64,000 nt of DNA from Selenomonadales bacterium (GCA_900769615.1 CAAGHH010000025.1:124001-188000), one strand, 5' to 3'. Shown: positions 24,752 through 33,748, counted from the first letter of the stretch. A program made the numbers and translations. Notes: generated by a model from the letters alone, not told the origin.

Positions 24752-26014
24752 ATGACAGGAAATAACAATCGGGAAGTCATTACGGGCAGCGATTTCAAAA
24801 GAATGGTATCAGGTGCTTATAGTGAATTTTTGCTCGAGTATGAAAAGATAAATCGCATGAATGGCGCGGGCAGTCTTCCAGGTACGCATGTATTGCATAC
24901 TATGGGGGCTGCTGTTATGACCTTGCGTGATGTAAAAGACGACAGTATTGGTGGTCTAGCAAGAAGAGTTGCCTCAGGGGCAATTCTTGGGGCTAGGGGC
25001 AGTGCTGGTATCGTACTGGCGCAGCTTTTTAATGGCATCAGCCGGGGGCTTTCTGGTAAATATAATGCCACGTCATCTGAATTTGGTAAAGCTTTTCAAT
25101 ATGGAATATTGTATGCACAGCGTTCAATTCCGGAAAAGCCGGAACGTCCGATAATTACTTTGGCTAAAGCCGTAGCTAAGGGTGCCTATCAGGCAGTAAG
25201 AGCTAATAAGCCAATTTCGGAAATTTTGACCGCAGCTATTGCCGCTGGTGAAGTGGTACTAGAAAAGGTTGGTCATAAGGACGCTGGTGCTAGCATAATG
25301 TTTTTCTTTTTGGCTGGTTGTTTGAAAGGACTTGATGGTAACTTTGTTTCGCCAGCCGTAAGTTTGTCGTTAGGGCTTGAATCGCAGCAGCCAGGACTGC
25401 CTGATCCAAGACAGGATTTAGTAAGACCCTTTTGTGTGCGTTTTACAATAAAGAACACGAAGGTTGACATAGCTGAACTAGAAAAACAATTAAAGGAATA
25501 CTCAAGCTTTGCCTTAGCGGAAAAACGTTCGCATGGGGTGGATGTCCACATTCATAGTGATCATCCGGGATTAGTGTTAGAATCGGCTGTTGGCTGGGGT
25601 CCATTAAAGAATTTGCATATTACCAACATGAGCGAGCCGCATGTCTTGGAGCCGCATGATGCAATTATGAAAGTAGCACTGCTGGCAGTGGCAGAAAATA
25701 AAGTTCAGGCGCGTGAACTGCAAGAGCAGGGAATTCATGTACTGGTGACCGGCAGTGAAAATGCTTCCCCTTCAGTATCGGAGTTAATCAATGCTGCGCA
25801 TAGTGATATTGCGTCTTCGTACGTAATGGTAGCTTGGTCAAAAGATTTTTGGTTAGCCTTTAGACAGGCGAGACGTCTTTTAGGTGATAGGGTTGAATTA
25901 GTGCTTTGCGATGACAAAGTACAGCAGGCTGCTGCTGTTAAATTATTCGATCCAGCTAAAAGTGCTAAAGAAAATGCAGAAGTTATGCTAAAACAGTTAA
26001 CAAAAGTTGAATAA
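24752..26014 (+). CDS. DAK2 (DhaL)-domain protein, FakA/YloV-like
   Basis: FakA-type proteins phosphorylate fatty acids bound to FakB, or act in related kinase roles. The N-terminal part (about 10-200) has the DhaL-type features: the TMGAAVMTLRDV helix, the GARGSAGIVLAQLFNG loop (GARGNSG in typical YloV) and the later KDAGASIMFFFLAG stretch. The C-terminal half (about 230-420) corresponds to the YloV/FakA C-terminal region. At 421 residues it is shorter than the roughly 550-residue YloV, so the middle domain is reduced. I prefer the ATG at 24752 over the GTG at 24743, but the ribosome site is weak. It converges on the GT9 gene across a shared terminator. Confidence 0.75.
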   Translation: MTGNNNREVITGSDFKRMVSGAYSEFLLEYEKINRMNGAGSLPGTHVLHTMGAAVMTLRDVKDDSIGGLARRVASGAILGARGSAGIVLAQLFNGISRGLSGKYNATSSEFGKAFQYGILYAQRSIPEKPERPIITLAKAVAKGAYQAVRANKPISEILTAAIAAGEVVLEKVGHKDAGASIMFFFLAGCLKGLDGNFVSPAVSLSLGLESQQPGLPDPRQDLVRPFCVRFTIKNTKVDIAELEKQLKEYSSFALAEKRSHGVDVHIHSDHPGLVLESAVGWGPLKNLHITNMSEPHVLEPHDAIMKVALLAVAENKVQARELQEQGIHVLVTGSENASPSVSELINAAHSDIASSYVMVAWSKDFWLAFRQARRLLGDRVELVLCDDKVQQAAAVKLFDPAKSAKENAEVMLKQLTKVE

Positions 26015-26054
26015 AATTAAAGGAATTGCTCAGCTGAGCAATTCCTTTAATTTT
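26014..26054. terminator. 40-bp perfect palindrome, bidirectional terminator overlapping a gene end
   Basis: Positions 26014-26053 are a perfect 20+20 palindrome (left arm AAATTAAAGGAATTGCTCAG) with T runs on both sides. It begins at the last base of the DAK2-gene stop and includes the last codons and TGA stop of the convergent GT9 gene, so coding sequence doubles as terminator stem. Confidence 0.92.
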
Positions 26055-27106
26055 TTGACCACGCTTGCAGGCTCAATGTCTTGCATACAAGCATTAGTGT
26101 GTTTAGGACAATGAGTTTTACAACAAGCCGTACAACTGTGCGAGCTTATTATAAAGTGATGACCTGCGGTCAATGGTCCATAAATATCAGGATGGGTTGG
26201 TCCCCAAAGTGAAAGTGTAGCAGTGCCGACAGCTTCGGCAATGTATAGCGGACCCGTATCGCCAGTTAAAAGCAAATCAGCCCGTTTAATTAAGGCCGCT
26301 GATTCTAAAAGGTTCGTTTTGCCAGCAGCTATCGCAGAAGGTCTGGTCATCACTTGTTGCGCTTCTTCAATAAAAGGAATATCGTTAGCACTGCCACTGA
26401 ATAAAATTTGAATATTTGGTGGCAGTTTGTTTAATACCTGACCAAAATTTTTAGGTGCCCAATTTTTATCAGACCAAGTAGTGCGGATATTTACCATTAA
26501 CAATTTATGATTGTGGTCAAGTAGTATTTTATTATGTTTTAGCCAAGCATCAGCGTAACTGAGCTGATTGTTCGTAAGGTTAAGTACGGGACCAGGTATA
26601 AAATCCTTTGGCATTATACCCAATGGTTGTAAAGCGGTCATATATCGGTGAACTTTATGTAAGGATGTAGTAGCTGGCGCAACCTCAGTCATAAAAATGA
26701 AATTACCTTCATGGCGATCCTGAATACCAATACGACGAGATGTACTGCTTAATTTGGCAATAATACCAGTAATGAAAAGACATTGAATGTCAATAACGAT
26801 GTCAAAATGGTAACGTTTTAATAATTGGCGAGCTTTTTTTAGCTGAGCTAAAACGGCAAGCGGTTTATGTTCAGTAAAGGCTTTATCCAAAGGTCGACGA
26901 TCCCATACTAAAATTTCATCAATATCAGGATTATTCGCTAGCAGACAGTCAGCAGGCGGACTTACTAGCCAAGTAAGATGACAATTAGGATAATAGTGTT
27001 TTAAGTTGTGAGCAATAGCTGTTGCATGAAGTACATCGCCAATAGCACTTAACCGTATCAGCAGAATACGGGTGCCATTGGGCAGCAAAGTATTAGATAG
27101 TGCCAT
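26030..27106 (-). CDS. Glycosyltransferase family 9 (heptosyltransferase-like)
   Basis: GT9 enzymes add heptose or related sugars to the LPS inner core on the cytoplasmic face of the inner membrane. The 358-residue protein has the ADP-heptose:LPS heptosyltransferase N-terminal phrase RILLIRLSAIGDVLHATAIA. It also has the two-domain GT-B layout with NIRTTWSDKNWAPKNFGQVL in the middle, and the donor-site region LLTGDTGPLYIAEAVGTATLSLWGPTHP. A late Cys-rich CTACCKTHCPKHTNACMQDI segment is shared with other GT9 proteins. Its last eight codons lie in the terminator palindrome. It is the only LPS core gene on the minus strand here, apart from the main lipid A cluster. Confidence 0.85.
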   Translation of the reverse strand: MALSNTLLPNGTRILLIRLSAIGDVLHATAIAHNLKHYYPNCHLTWLVSPPADCLLANNPDIDEILVWDRRPLDKAFTEHKPLAVLAQLKKARQLLKRYHFDIVIDIQCLFITGIIAKLSSTSRRIGIQDRHEGNFIFMTEVAPATTSLHKVHRYMTALQPLGIMPKDFIPGPVLNLTNNQLSYADAWLKHNKILLDHNHKLLMVNIRTTWSDKNWAPKNFGQVLNKLPPNIQILFSGSANDIPFIEEAQQVMTRPSAIAAGKTNLLESAALIKRADLLLTGDTGPLYIAEAVGTATLSLWGPTHPDIYGPLTAGHHFIISSHSCTACCKTHCPKHTNACMQDIEPASVVKKLKELLS

Positions 27107-27265
27107 AAAAACTCCGTCAAGGCAGTAGATAAAGCCGATTGACAGTTGGCTTTATCATTGGTTGATAGTAAAATAAATCATACGAGTAAAAAATAAGTAT
27201 GTTAATATCTTAGCATAGTAATAATAAATTGTTCAAGTAAGCACTAGAAGGGAGTTAAGCTAGCT

Positions 27266-30200
27266 TTGTTAACTGATGAAGTAATTAAAGCAGAAACATC
27301 AACGGCTGTGTATAAAAGAGGCGAGCGATATTTTTATAATGGTGCAGTTACTAATATCAAAAAAGTACCTGATGCAGGAAATTTTTATCGAGCGGATGTT
27401 GAAGGTACCTATGATTATGAAGTTGAAGTGAGATTGTCCGCTGATGGCGAGTCAATAGAAAGCTACTACTGTGACTGTCCGGCAGCGATGGAATATGATG
27501 GTGCTTGCAAGCATGTCGTAGCATTGCTGAAAACGGTGCAGGCTATGCAAATGCGTGAAAATGTTAGCGGTGCTGCCCGAGATATTAGGCTAAATGCAAG
27601 CGCTATTAGATTTATAAAAGAGCGCAATGCGCGTCATTGCCGGCAGATGTTTGCTTATTTTAAAGAAGCAGCTAATAGCAGCTCGCCCCCAAAGGGGCGT
27701 GGCAGTGTTACGCAATACGCTTATTTAGTACCAAGATTAATGGTAGAAAGTGCTTATAATGGTGCAGCCAATTGTTGGTTAGATTTTCGTTTTGGCACTG
27801 AAAAATTATATATAATAAAGGATTTGGTAGCGTTTATAAAAGCTAAGCAGCTTGGCGAGGCGTGGCAACAGGGGAAGAATGGCAGCCTGTACTTAGCTAA
27901 AGTAAAATGGGCGGATGAAGTATCAGCCAAGTTATTTAGCCTGCTTGAAGAAAATTATCAGACTGAGCAGGGAATGTTGGCCTGTGCGGCAGCGCATGCT
28001 CAAGATTATTATTATCGTGGCAGCAATAGCTGGGTGTTTAATAAAAAACAATTTTTTTTGACAGCTACAAATTTGCGTAAGTTTTTGGCAATTATGGGGA
28101 ATAGGGAATTTGAGCTGCGCATTGACGGTGCTGAAATGGAAAAGGTGCGTGGGGTAAAGGAGCAGCCGGAAATTACTGTCACCGTAAGCGAGGACAATGG
28201 CGCGGGACATTTGGAAATGTCGGCTGCGGCTATGGTTCCTTTAGATGATGCTTGTAATAATGTATATTATAAGCAGAAAATTTATCAAGTACAGCCGGAA
28301 TTTGCGCAACAGTTAAAGCCGCTTTTGGCAACCTTTGCTACAGCTTCAAGTATTGATATCAGTAAGGAAGATATGGGGCAATTCTTTGCTGCCATTCTGC
28401 CACAATTAGAAAAAATAGCTACTGTAAAAGTAGCTGCTAAATTTTTGCAACAATATGCAATTACGCAGCTAAGGGTTGAGCTCTATTTAGATTATGCCGG
28501 CGATGGCATAGCGATAAAACCAGAGTTTTGTTATGGCGAAGCTAAATTTAATCCTTTGGTGCAAGCAGCAGCACCAAGGCGTGATGGTCGTCAATTGGTA
28601 AGAGATGAACAACGGGAGAACGAAATAAATATTAGACTAGCAAATTATGATTTTGAGCGTCAGCGAGATCTGTTAGTGCAGTTAGATGAAGCTAAAAGCT
28701 ATGAATTTTTAACCGATGAATTACCTAATCTTCCGGAATGGGTAGATATTTTTTATGCAGATAGTTTTGAGAAACGCCCGGTGCGGCCGATGCCCAAGGT
28801 ATCAGCAGGGGTAAGTGTCAATGATATGGATCTGCTAGAAGTGAATTTTGATATTAATGATATTGATCTATATGAAATGATGGATATACTGGATTCGTAT
28901 CGGCAAAAACGGCATTATCATCGTTTGAAGGATAAAACCTTTGTGACTTTAGAGGCACAGCAATTAAAAGCTGTGGCGGATTTTATGGAAAAAAATGGCA
29001 TTACGCGAAAAAATATCAGCGATGATAATAAGGTAGAAATGCCATTAGCGAAAGCTATGTATTTGGATGAAACGGCTAGTGAAGCTGAGGCAATACAATT
29101 AATTAGGAGTCGCAAATTTAAACATATTGTTGGCAGCATTCGTCATCCCGAAGCTATTACGGCTGATGTGCCGCCAAGCCTCAAAGAGGTTTTGCGTGAT
29201 TATCAAATAACCGGTTTTAATTGGCTGATGACCTTAGCTAGTTATCATCTAGGCGGAATTTTAGCTGATGACATGGGATTGGGCAAGACTTTGCAAGTTA
29301 TAGCATTTTTACTTGCCAAAAAGGATTCAACCCTGCCACCATCTTTAGTGGTGGCGCCAACTTCACTAATGTACAATTGGTTAGATGAAATTGAGCGCTT
29401 TGCGCCACAACTAAATGCTTGCATAGTAGCTGGCACGAAAAGAGAACGGGAAGATCTCTTGGCAAAAGCTGATAATAGTTATGATGTTTTGATTACTACC
29501 TACAATATGCTGAAACGGGATGTTGCATTGTATGAAAAACGCAGATTTCGTTATTGTTTCCTCGATGAAGCGCAGCATATAAAAAATCCTAATACGCAAA
29601 ACGCGCGTTCAGTCAAAAAATTGCATACTAGTGGTTATTTTGCATTGACGGGAACACCAATAGAAAATACGTTGACGGAGCTATGGTCGATTTTTGATTA
29701 TTTAATGCCAGGTTATTTGCTGTCACATAAAAAATTTAAAGAACATTATGAAACGCCAATCGTGCGGGAAGAAAATAAACAAGCTATGCACAATCTGAAA
29801 CAGCATGTTATGCCGTTTATATTGCGGCGGATGAAGAAGGATGTTTTGACTGAATTGCCGGATAAAGTTGAACGCAAGATGGTAAATGAAATGACAGCTA
29901 AGCAGGCTAAGGTCTATCAGGCTTGGTTTATAAAGAGCCAAAAAGAATTTGCAGCTGAGCTCAAGTCCAATGGTTTTGGTGACAGCCGGATAAAAATATT
30001 AGCGATTTTAACTAGATTAAGGCAGATTGCCTGTGATCCAGCAATGTTTTTAGAAGGTTATGAAGGCGGTTCGGGCAAACTTGATATGTTAGAAGAAGTG
30101 GTTGGTGAGGCGGTAGCAGGTGGTCATCGCTTACTAATATTTTCGCAGTTTACAACCATGCTGGGGCATATTGGTGAACGCTTAAAGCAACAGGGGATAC

Positions 30201-30580
30201 ATTATTTTTATTTAGATGGTGCTGTGCCAGCCTTAGAGCGAATAAATTTAGTAAAGAAATTCAATGAAGGCAATACGTCAGTATTTTTGATTTCGCTTAA
30301 GGCTGGTGGCACAGGGCTTAATCTGACTGGAGCAGACATGGTTATACATTTTGACCCCTGGTGGAATCCGGCAGTTGAGGATCAGGCAACCGATCGAGCG
30401 TATAGGTTAGGTCAAAAAAATAATGTGCAGGTGCTAAAATTTATTACCAAGAACACAGTGGAAGAAAAAATATATAAATTGCAGGAAAAGAAAAAAGATA
30501 TGATTGATCAGATGATTCAGCCTGGAGAAAATTTTTTGTCCAAACTAACTGAACAGGAAATATGTGAGCTATTTAAATAA
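27266..30580 (+). CDS. SWIM zinc-finger SNF2-family helicase
   Basis: This is a large DNA-dependent ATPase of the SWI2/SNF2 group, 1104 residues. An N-terminal SWIM zinc finger (about 68-85, CDCPAAMEYDGACKH, of the CxC...CxH form) is followed by a long middle region. The SNF2 core then occupies about 640-1085: Walker A DDMGLGKTLQVIAF, motif Ia APTSLMYNW, motif II DEAQHIKN, motif III TGTPIENTLTELWSIFDYL, and the second RecA domain with SLKAGGTGLNLTGADMVIHF and QATDRAYRLGQ. The TTG start is supported by AAGGGAG eleven bases before it. Bacterial homologues are linked to transcription-associated remodelling of RNA polymerase or DNA repair; the role here is open. It stands alone, divergent from the GT9 gene. 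Confidence 0.92.
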   Translation: MLTDEVIKAETSTAVYKRGERYFYNGAVTNIKKVPDAGNFYRADVEGTYDYEVEVRLSADGESIESYYCDCPAAMEYDGACKHVVALLKTVQAMQMRENVSGAARDIRLNASAIRFIKERNARHCRQMFAYFKEAANSSSPPKGRGSVTQYAYLVPRLMVESAYNGAANCWLDFRFGTEKLYIIKDLVAFIKAKQLGEAWQQGKNGSLYLAKVKWADEVSAKLFSLLEENYQTEQGMLACAAAHAQDYYYRGSNSWVFNKKQFFLTATNLRKFLAIMGNREFELRIDGAEMEKVRGVKEQPEITVTVSEDNGAGHLEMSAAAMVPLDDACNNVYYKQKIYQVQPEFAQQLKPLLATFATASSIDISKEDMGQFFAAILPQLEKIATVKVAAKFLQQYAITQLRVELYLDYAGDGIAIKPEFCYGEAKFNPLVQAAAPRRDGRQLVRDEQRENEINIRLANYDFERQRDLLVQLDEAKSYEFLTDELPNLPEWVDIFYADSFEKRPVRPMPKVSAGVSVNDMDLLEVNFDINDIDLYEMMDILDSYRQKRHYHRLKDKTFVTLEAQQLKAVADFMEKNGITRKNISDDNKVEMPLAKAMYLDETASEAEAIQLIRSRKFKHIVGSIRHPEAITADVPPSLKEVLRDYQITGFNWLMTLASYHLGGILADDMGLGKTLQVIAFLLAKKDSTLPPSLVVAPTSLMYNWLDEIERFAPQLNACIVAGTKREREDLLAKADNSYDVLITTYNMLKRDVALYEKRRFRYCFLDEAQHIKNPNTQNARSVKKLHTSGYFALTGTPIENTLTELWSIFDYLMPGYLLSHKKFKEHYETPIVREENKQAMHNLKQHVMPFILRRMKKDVLTELPDKVERKMVNEMTAKQAKVYQAWFIKSQKEFAAELKSNGFGDSRIKILAILTRLRQIACDPAMFLEGYEGGSGKLDMLEEVVGEAVAGGHRLLIFSQFTTMLGHIGERLKQQGIHYFYLDGAVPALERINLVKKFNEGNTSVFLISLKAGGTGLNLTGADMVIHFDPWWNPAVEDQATDRAYRLGQKNNVQVLKFITKNTVEEKIYKLQEKKKDMIDQMIQPGENFLSKLTEQEICELFK

Positions 30581-30588
30581 ACTCATAT

Positions 30589-30627
30589 AAAAACGCAGTC
30601 AGCAAACGATACTGACTGCGTTTTTAT
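30589..30627. terminator. Bidirectional terminator after the SNF2 gene
   Basis: A perfect 14-bp stem (AAAAACGCAGTCAG / CTGACTGCGTTTTT) with a 9-base loop lies between the convergent SNF2 (+) and small hypothetical (-) genes. Confidence 0.93.
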
Positions 30628-30629
30628 TA

Positions 30630-30944
30630 TTAATAATGATTGTGCTTTTTTACATAATCAACGGGACGGCTCCAATCAACATGCACTTGGGTTTCATTCC
30701 AAAGTCTAGTGATAGCAGTTTGAAAGCTTTCAATATCAGCTAGCGGATTGACTATTTCTTCGGTGAAATCCATTAAAGTTTTATGAGGAACGTTTATTTT
30801 ATGCGTCGTGCTAAGATAGTCTTCCACGAGCTTTTTGCCTTCAGCATTATCAAGATTTACCGTAGCCTTATGGGAAGCTGCGTCAAAATCAATCCAGCCG
30901 AGAGCTTTTTCGTAGCTTATTGCTACACTGAATGTATTTGCCAT
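30630..30944 (-). CDS. Small conserved-looking protein of unknown function (104 aa)
   Basis: I do not recognise this family. The protein is soluble, acidic to neutral, without signal peptide or membrane segment. It begins MANTFSVAISYEKALGWIDF, with a central VNLDNAEGKKLVEDYL helix and a His/Tyr-rich end (KKHNHY). A strong AAAGGAGATC ribosome site lies seven bases before the ATG, and the gene has its own terminator, so it is very likely real and expressed. It neighbours the SNF2 gene and the probable 6S RNA; neither suggests a function. Confidence 0.75.
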   Translation of the reverse strand: MANTFSVAISYEKALGWIDFDAASHKATVNLDNAEGKKLVEDYLSTTHKINVPHKTLMDFTEEIVNPLADIESFQTAITRLWNETQVHVDWSRPVDYVKKHNHY

Positions 30945-31049
30945 TTAAAGATCTCCTTTTTGAAAAGCTTATGTGTTAATTATAAGGCATTTATGACCGG
31001 AAGAAAATAGTTTTTTCTTGTTTGTTCAATTGCTTTGTATTGTCAAGTC

Positions 31050-31078
31050 TTGCATGGGTATTTTTTTTATGCTATTAT
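31050..31078 (+). promoter_or_regulatory. Promoter of the probable 6S RNA
   Basis: A -35 TTGCAT (31050-31055), a 17-bp T-rich spacer and a -10 TATTAT (31073-31078) precede the structured RNA region. An overlapping -10 TATACT at 31076 is an alternative. Confidence 0.6.
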
Positions 31079-31084
31079 ACTTAC

Positions 31085-31268
31085 TAAAGAAGGATAAGCC
31101 TGAGATGTGCGCGGGCTTTAATAATGTCTAACCTACATTTTTTCTAGGGAGCTCGATTTGATTCTAGCAGCTGTTCGCAATAGCGAAAACAAAAACTAGA
31201 CTTAGGGCACCCACCTGCGATTAGCAGGTTTTAGGCATATAAAGCGAACGGCATTTTGGACCCCTGCT
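31085..31268 (+). ncRNA. ssrS: Probable 6S RNA
   Basis: This gap of over 400 bases holds no ORF but a promoter, a structured stretch and a terminator. 6S RNA binds the housekeeping RNA polymerase by mimicking an open promoter. The 5' end has CCTGAGATGTGCGC, like the closing stem of known 6S RNAs. It pairs with the 3' side: CC/GG at the base, ATG/CAT, and GCTTTA (31115-31120) with TAAAGC (31240-31245). A large asymmetric internal loop follows, with a small side hairpin ACCTGC-GATTA-GCAGGT (31213-31229) on its 3' side, as in many 6S RNAs. I could not run a covariance model, so exact ends are estimates. Confidence 0.68.
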
Positions 31269-31270
31269 TT

Positions 31271-31308
31271 GAAAAGGGATTGCTGCTAAGGCTGGCAGTC
31301 CCTTTTCG
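31271..31308 (+). terminator. Terminator of the probable 6S RNA
   Basis: GAAAAGGGA and TCCCTTTTC bracket an imperfectly paired middle (TTGCTG/CTGGCAG), ending in TTTTC. It lies just after the RNA's closing stem. Confidence 0.65.
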
Positions 31309-31361
31309 TGTACACAAAATAAAAGATACAGTAAAATACAATCAGGATAAGCAGCTTCAAT

Positions 31362-31598
31362 TTAGTGAAGTTCGCGTCTAAGCGAAAAAGCAATTTCGTT
31401 AATATGCGTAACCTTTGGTTGTGGCTGTTTGTCAACAATTTCGATATTGTCGAGCATTCCTTTTAATTGGGCTTTGATATTGTCTAAATATTCTCGGCGC
31501 AATTTATTTTGTTCGATTTTTTCGGCGTCCGTCAAGCCCGTTGAACGTTGCTTGCGGGAAAGCTCGTTTATGCGAGCAATTAATTCAGGTGTAATCAT
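31362..31598 (-). CDS. DUF896 (YnzC-like) small protein
   Basis: This 78-residue protein is of the DUF896 family common in Firmicutes (B. subtilis YnzC, and the SOS-linked small proteins near YneA). Family features are visible at the N-terminus: PELIARINELSRKQRSTGLT followed by the AEKIEQNKLRREYLDNIKAQ helix. Such proteins form a short helical hairpin and have no known enzyme activity. The ATG follows ATGAGGTATTAC. It converges on the 6S RNA terminator. Confidence 0.9.
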   Translation of the reverse strand: MITPELIARINELSRKQRSTGLTDAEKIEQNKLRREYLDNIKAQLKGMLDNIEIVDKQPQPKVTHINEIAFSLRRELH

Positions 31599-31716
31599 AG
31601 TAATACCTCATGTTCTTTTCAATAATAATTACCGATGTATAGCTAAATATTATAGCGTTATTGGCTGATTATTGCTAGTAAAAAATGTAAAAGTTTAGAT
31701 AGAGAAGAGGCTTTTT

Positions 31717-32328
31717 ATGGCAGTAACGCCCCCAACGCCACCAACCCCGCCGACAGCACCCAAAGTGCCAGCAGTGACCCTTAATGATGGTGGCAGTGTT
31801 ACCGATAGTACAGTTCCGGTGAGTGGCTATCAGTCAGCTGCTGATGCAGCTGAAAATCAGGCCAAGCAGGCAGTGGCTAGAGGCGATGGCAGTCTTACTA
31901 AGACAACGCAGGAAAAACCGGCAGCTAAAGCTGATAGTAAAACCCAGCTGGCAAAAGCAGATGCAGATAATAAAATAAATCAAAGTGATGATAAGGCGGT
32001 GCCATTAGCTGCTAGTGAAAATGATGCTGCTGATAATACGGGTACTTTGGTGCAGCAGCCTGAACCTATGGCAGGTTACAATCATACCACGATATACTGG
32101 TTATTTACAGTAATATCAATTTTATTTTTGGCTATAGTTGTTTGGCAGCTGATAAAAAGAAAATTGACATCTAAAGCAGTTGACGCCAATCAGGTTCGCA
32201 CTGATAGCAGTGATGATATTATAGAAAGCAGTGAGGCTTTTGTTGGTTTTACGGCGCAGGAAGCTTTAAAAGAACTAACCAAAGAACCGAAGGCTGATGA
32301 TACCAAGCATTTTGAGGTGAGAATATAG
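31717..32328 (+). CDS. Single-pass membrane protein of unknown function with Pro/Ala-rich N-terminus
   Basis: I do not recognise a family. The 203-residue protein opens with a proline/threonine run (VTPPTPPTPPTAP), followed by a long polar, disordered, Ala/Asp/Lys-rich region to about 120. One membrane helix sits at about 127-148 (TTIYWLFTVISILFLAIVVW), then a basic stop and an acidic C-terminal tail. There is no N-terminal signal sequence, so the disordered half may face the periplasm (type III topology) or stay inside. An AGAAGAGG ribosome site precedes the ATG. It lies just before the serS promoter and is probably monocistronic. Confidence 0.7.
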   Translation: MAVTPPTPPTPPTAPKVPAVTLNDGGSVTDSTVPVSGYQSAADAAENQAKQAVARGDGSLTKTTQEKPAAKADSKTQLAKADADNKINQSDDKAVPLAASENDAADNTGTLVQQPEPMAGYNHTTIYWLFTVISILFLAIVVWQLIKRKLTSKAVDANQVRTDSSDDIIESSEAFVGFTAQEALKELTKEPKADDTKHFEVRI

Positions 32329-32350
32329 ATATTAACTTGCTCGTTTAAGT

Positions 32351-32379
32351 TTGACAGAGAATTATTGCCTATATATAAT
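32351..32379 (+). promoter_or_regulatory. serS promoter
   Basis: Perfect consensus boxes TTGACA (32351-32356) and TATAAT (32374-32379) are separated by 17 bp. The resulting leader is only about 80 bases, too short for a T-box riboswitch. Confidence 0.9.
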
Positions 32380-32467
32380 ATAAAGATGTAAAGTTGACCG
32401 ATTATGGATGCAAGCAATTAGCTATGGTTAGGCTAGGTGCGATGCTGAGATATGGAGAGTGAGATTT

Positions 32468-33748
32468 GTGTTAGACATTAAATTTGTCCGTGAACATTTA
32501 GATGAAGTTCGTCAGATGCTCAAAAACCGCAATAATCCGTTGAATCTGGATGATTTTGCTGAACTGGAGCAGAAACGTCGCAGTTTGTTGCAGGACACTG
32601 AAAATCTTAAAAGCCAGCGCAATGCGGTTTCCAAGGAAATCAGTGTCATGAAGAAAAATAAAGAAAATGCTGATGAGCGCATTAAAGAAATGCGTGAAGT
32701 TGGTGAAAAAATCTCTGCTTTGGATAAAGAACTTAAAGCAGTCGAGTTGCAGCTTCGTGACATCATGCTGCATATACCTAATATGCCTAAAGCTGATGTG
32801 CCAATTGGTAAGGATGATACTGAAAATCCTGAGGTTCGCAAGTGGGGTGAGCCGAAACATTTTGACTTTGAGCCTAAAGCACATTGGGATATCGGTGAGG
32901 ATTTAGATATTCTCGATGCTGATCGTGCTGCTAAAGTAACTGGTGCCAGATTTACTTTCTATAAAGGCTTGGGAGCAAGACTTGAGCGTGCCTGCATTAA
33001 CTTTATGATGGATTTGCATGCCAACAAGCATGGTTATACGGAAATGCTGGCGCCATATATTGCTAATAAGGACAGTATGGTTGGAACTGGACAGCTGCCA
33101 AAATTCGCTGAGGATATGTTCAAGCTGGAGGGATTAGATTATTATTTGGTACCGACAGCTGAAGTACCGACGACAAATTATCATCGTGATGAAATTTTGG
33201 CTGGCGATAAGTTACCGGAATATTATAGCTGTTATACGGCTTGCTTCCGCGCTGAAGCAGGAAGCGCTGGTCGTGATACGCGCGGTCTTATCCGTCAGCA
33301 TCAGTTCAATAAGGTTGAATTGATAAAATTTGTTAAGCCTGAAACCAGCTGGGATGAACTTGAAAGCATGGTTGACGCAGCCGAAGATGTTTTGCGTCTG
33401 TTGGAATTGCCTTATCATGTAGTTCAGCTTTGCACTGGCGATATGAGCTTTACTTCAGCTAAAACGTATGATATTGAAGTATGGTTCCCAGCTCAGAATA
33501 AATATCGGGAAATATCATCCTGTTCGAATTGCCTTGATTATCAGGCTCGTCGGGCTAATATAAAATTCCGTCGTGATACCAAATCAAAACCAGAATTTGT
33601 TCATACTTTGAATGGTTCTGGCTTAGCCGTTGGCCGCACCGTAGCAGCAATTTTGGAAAATTATCAGCAGCCTGATGGCTCGGTAGTAATTCCAAAAGCA
33701 TTAGTTCCGTATATGGGCGGTGTCGAAGTAATAAAAAAACCAGAATAA
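32468..33748 (+). CDS. serS: Seryl-tRNA synthetase
   Basis: SerRS charges tRNA-Ser with serine. The 426-residue class II synthetase has the N-terminal LDIKFVREHLDEVRQML start and a coiled-coil tRNA-binding arm (about 25-100). Class II motif 2 is visible as CFRAEAGSAGRDTRGLIRQHQFNKVEL and motif 3 as LNGSGLAVGRTVAAILENYQ. I start at the GTG at 32468, giving the typical MLDIKFV beginning with a GGAGAG ribosome site before it; the GTG at 32459 overlaps that site. It has its own strong promoter and terminator. Confidence 0.97.
   Translation: MLDIKFVREHLDEVRQMLKNRNNPLNLDDFAELEQKRRSLLQDTENLKSQRNAVSKEISVMKKNKENADERIKEMREVGEKISALDKELKAVELQLRDIMLHIPNMPKADVPIGKDDTENPEVRKWGEPKHFDFEPKAHWDIGEDLDILDADRAAKVTGARFTFYKGLGARLERACINFMMDLHANKHGYTEMLAPYIANKDSMVGTGQLPKFAEDMFKLEGLDYYLVPTAEVPTTNYHRDEILAGDKLPEYYSCYTACFRAEAGSAGRDTRGLIRQHQFNKVELIKFVKPETSWDELESMVDAAEDVLRLLELPYHVVQLCTGDMSFTSAKTYDIEVWFPAQNKYREISSCSNCLDYQARRANIKFRRDTKSKPEFVHTLNGSGLAVGRTVAAILENYQQPDGSVVIPKALVPYMGGVEVIKKPE

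Noticed and set aside
31085..31268. RNase P RNA, SRP RNA or tmRNA in the gene-free gap
   Set aside because: None of their conserved cores is visible (no GGAAGGNAGCA of SRP, no RNase P or tmRNA ends); the 6S layout fits better.
32380..32467. T-box riboswitch before serS
   Set aside because: The leader from the consensus promoter is only about 80 bases and shows no T-box sequence or terminator.
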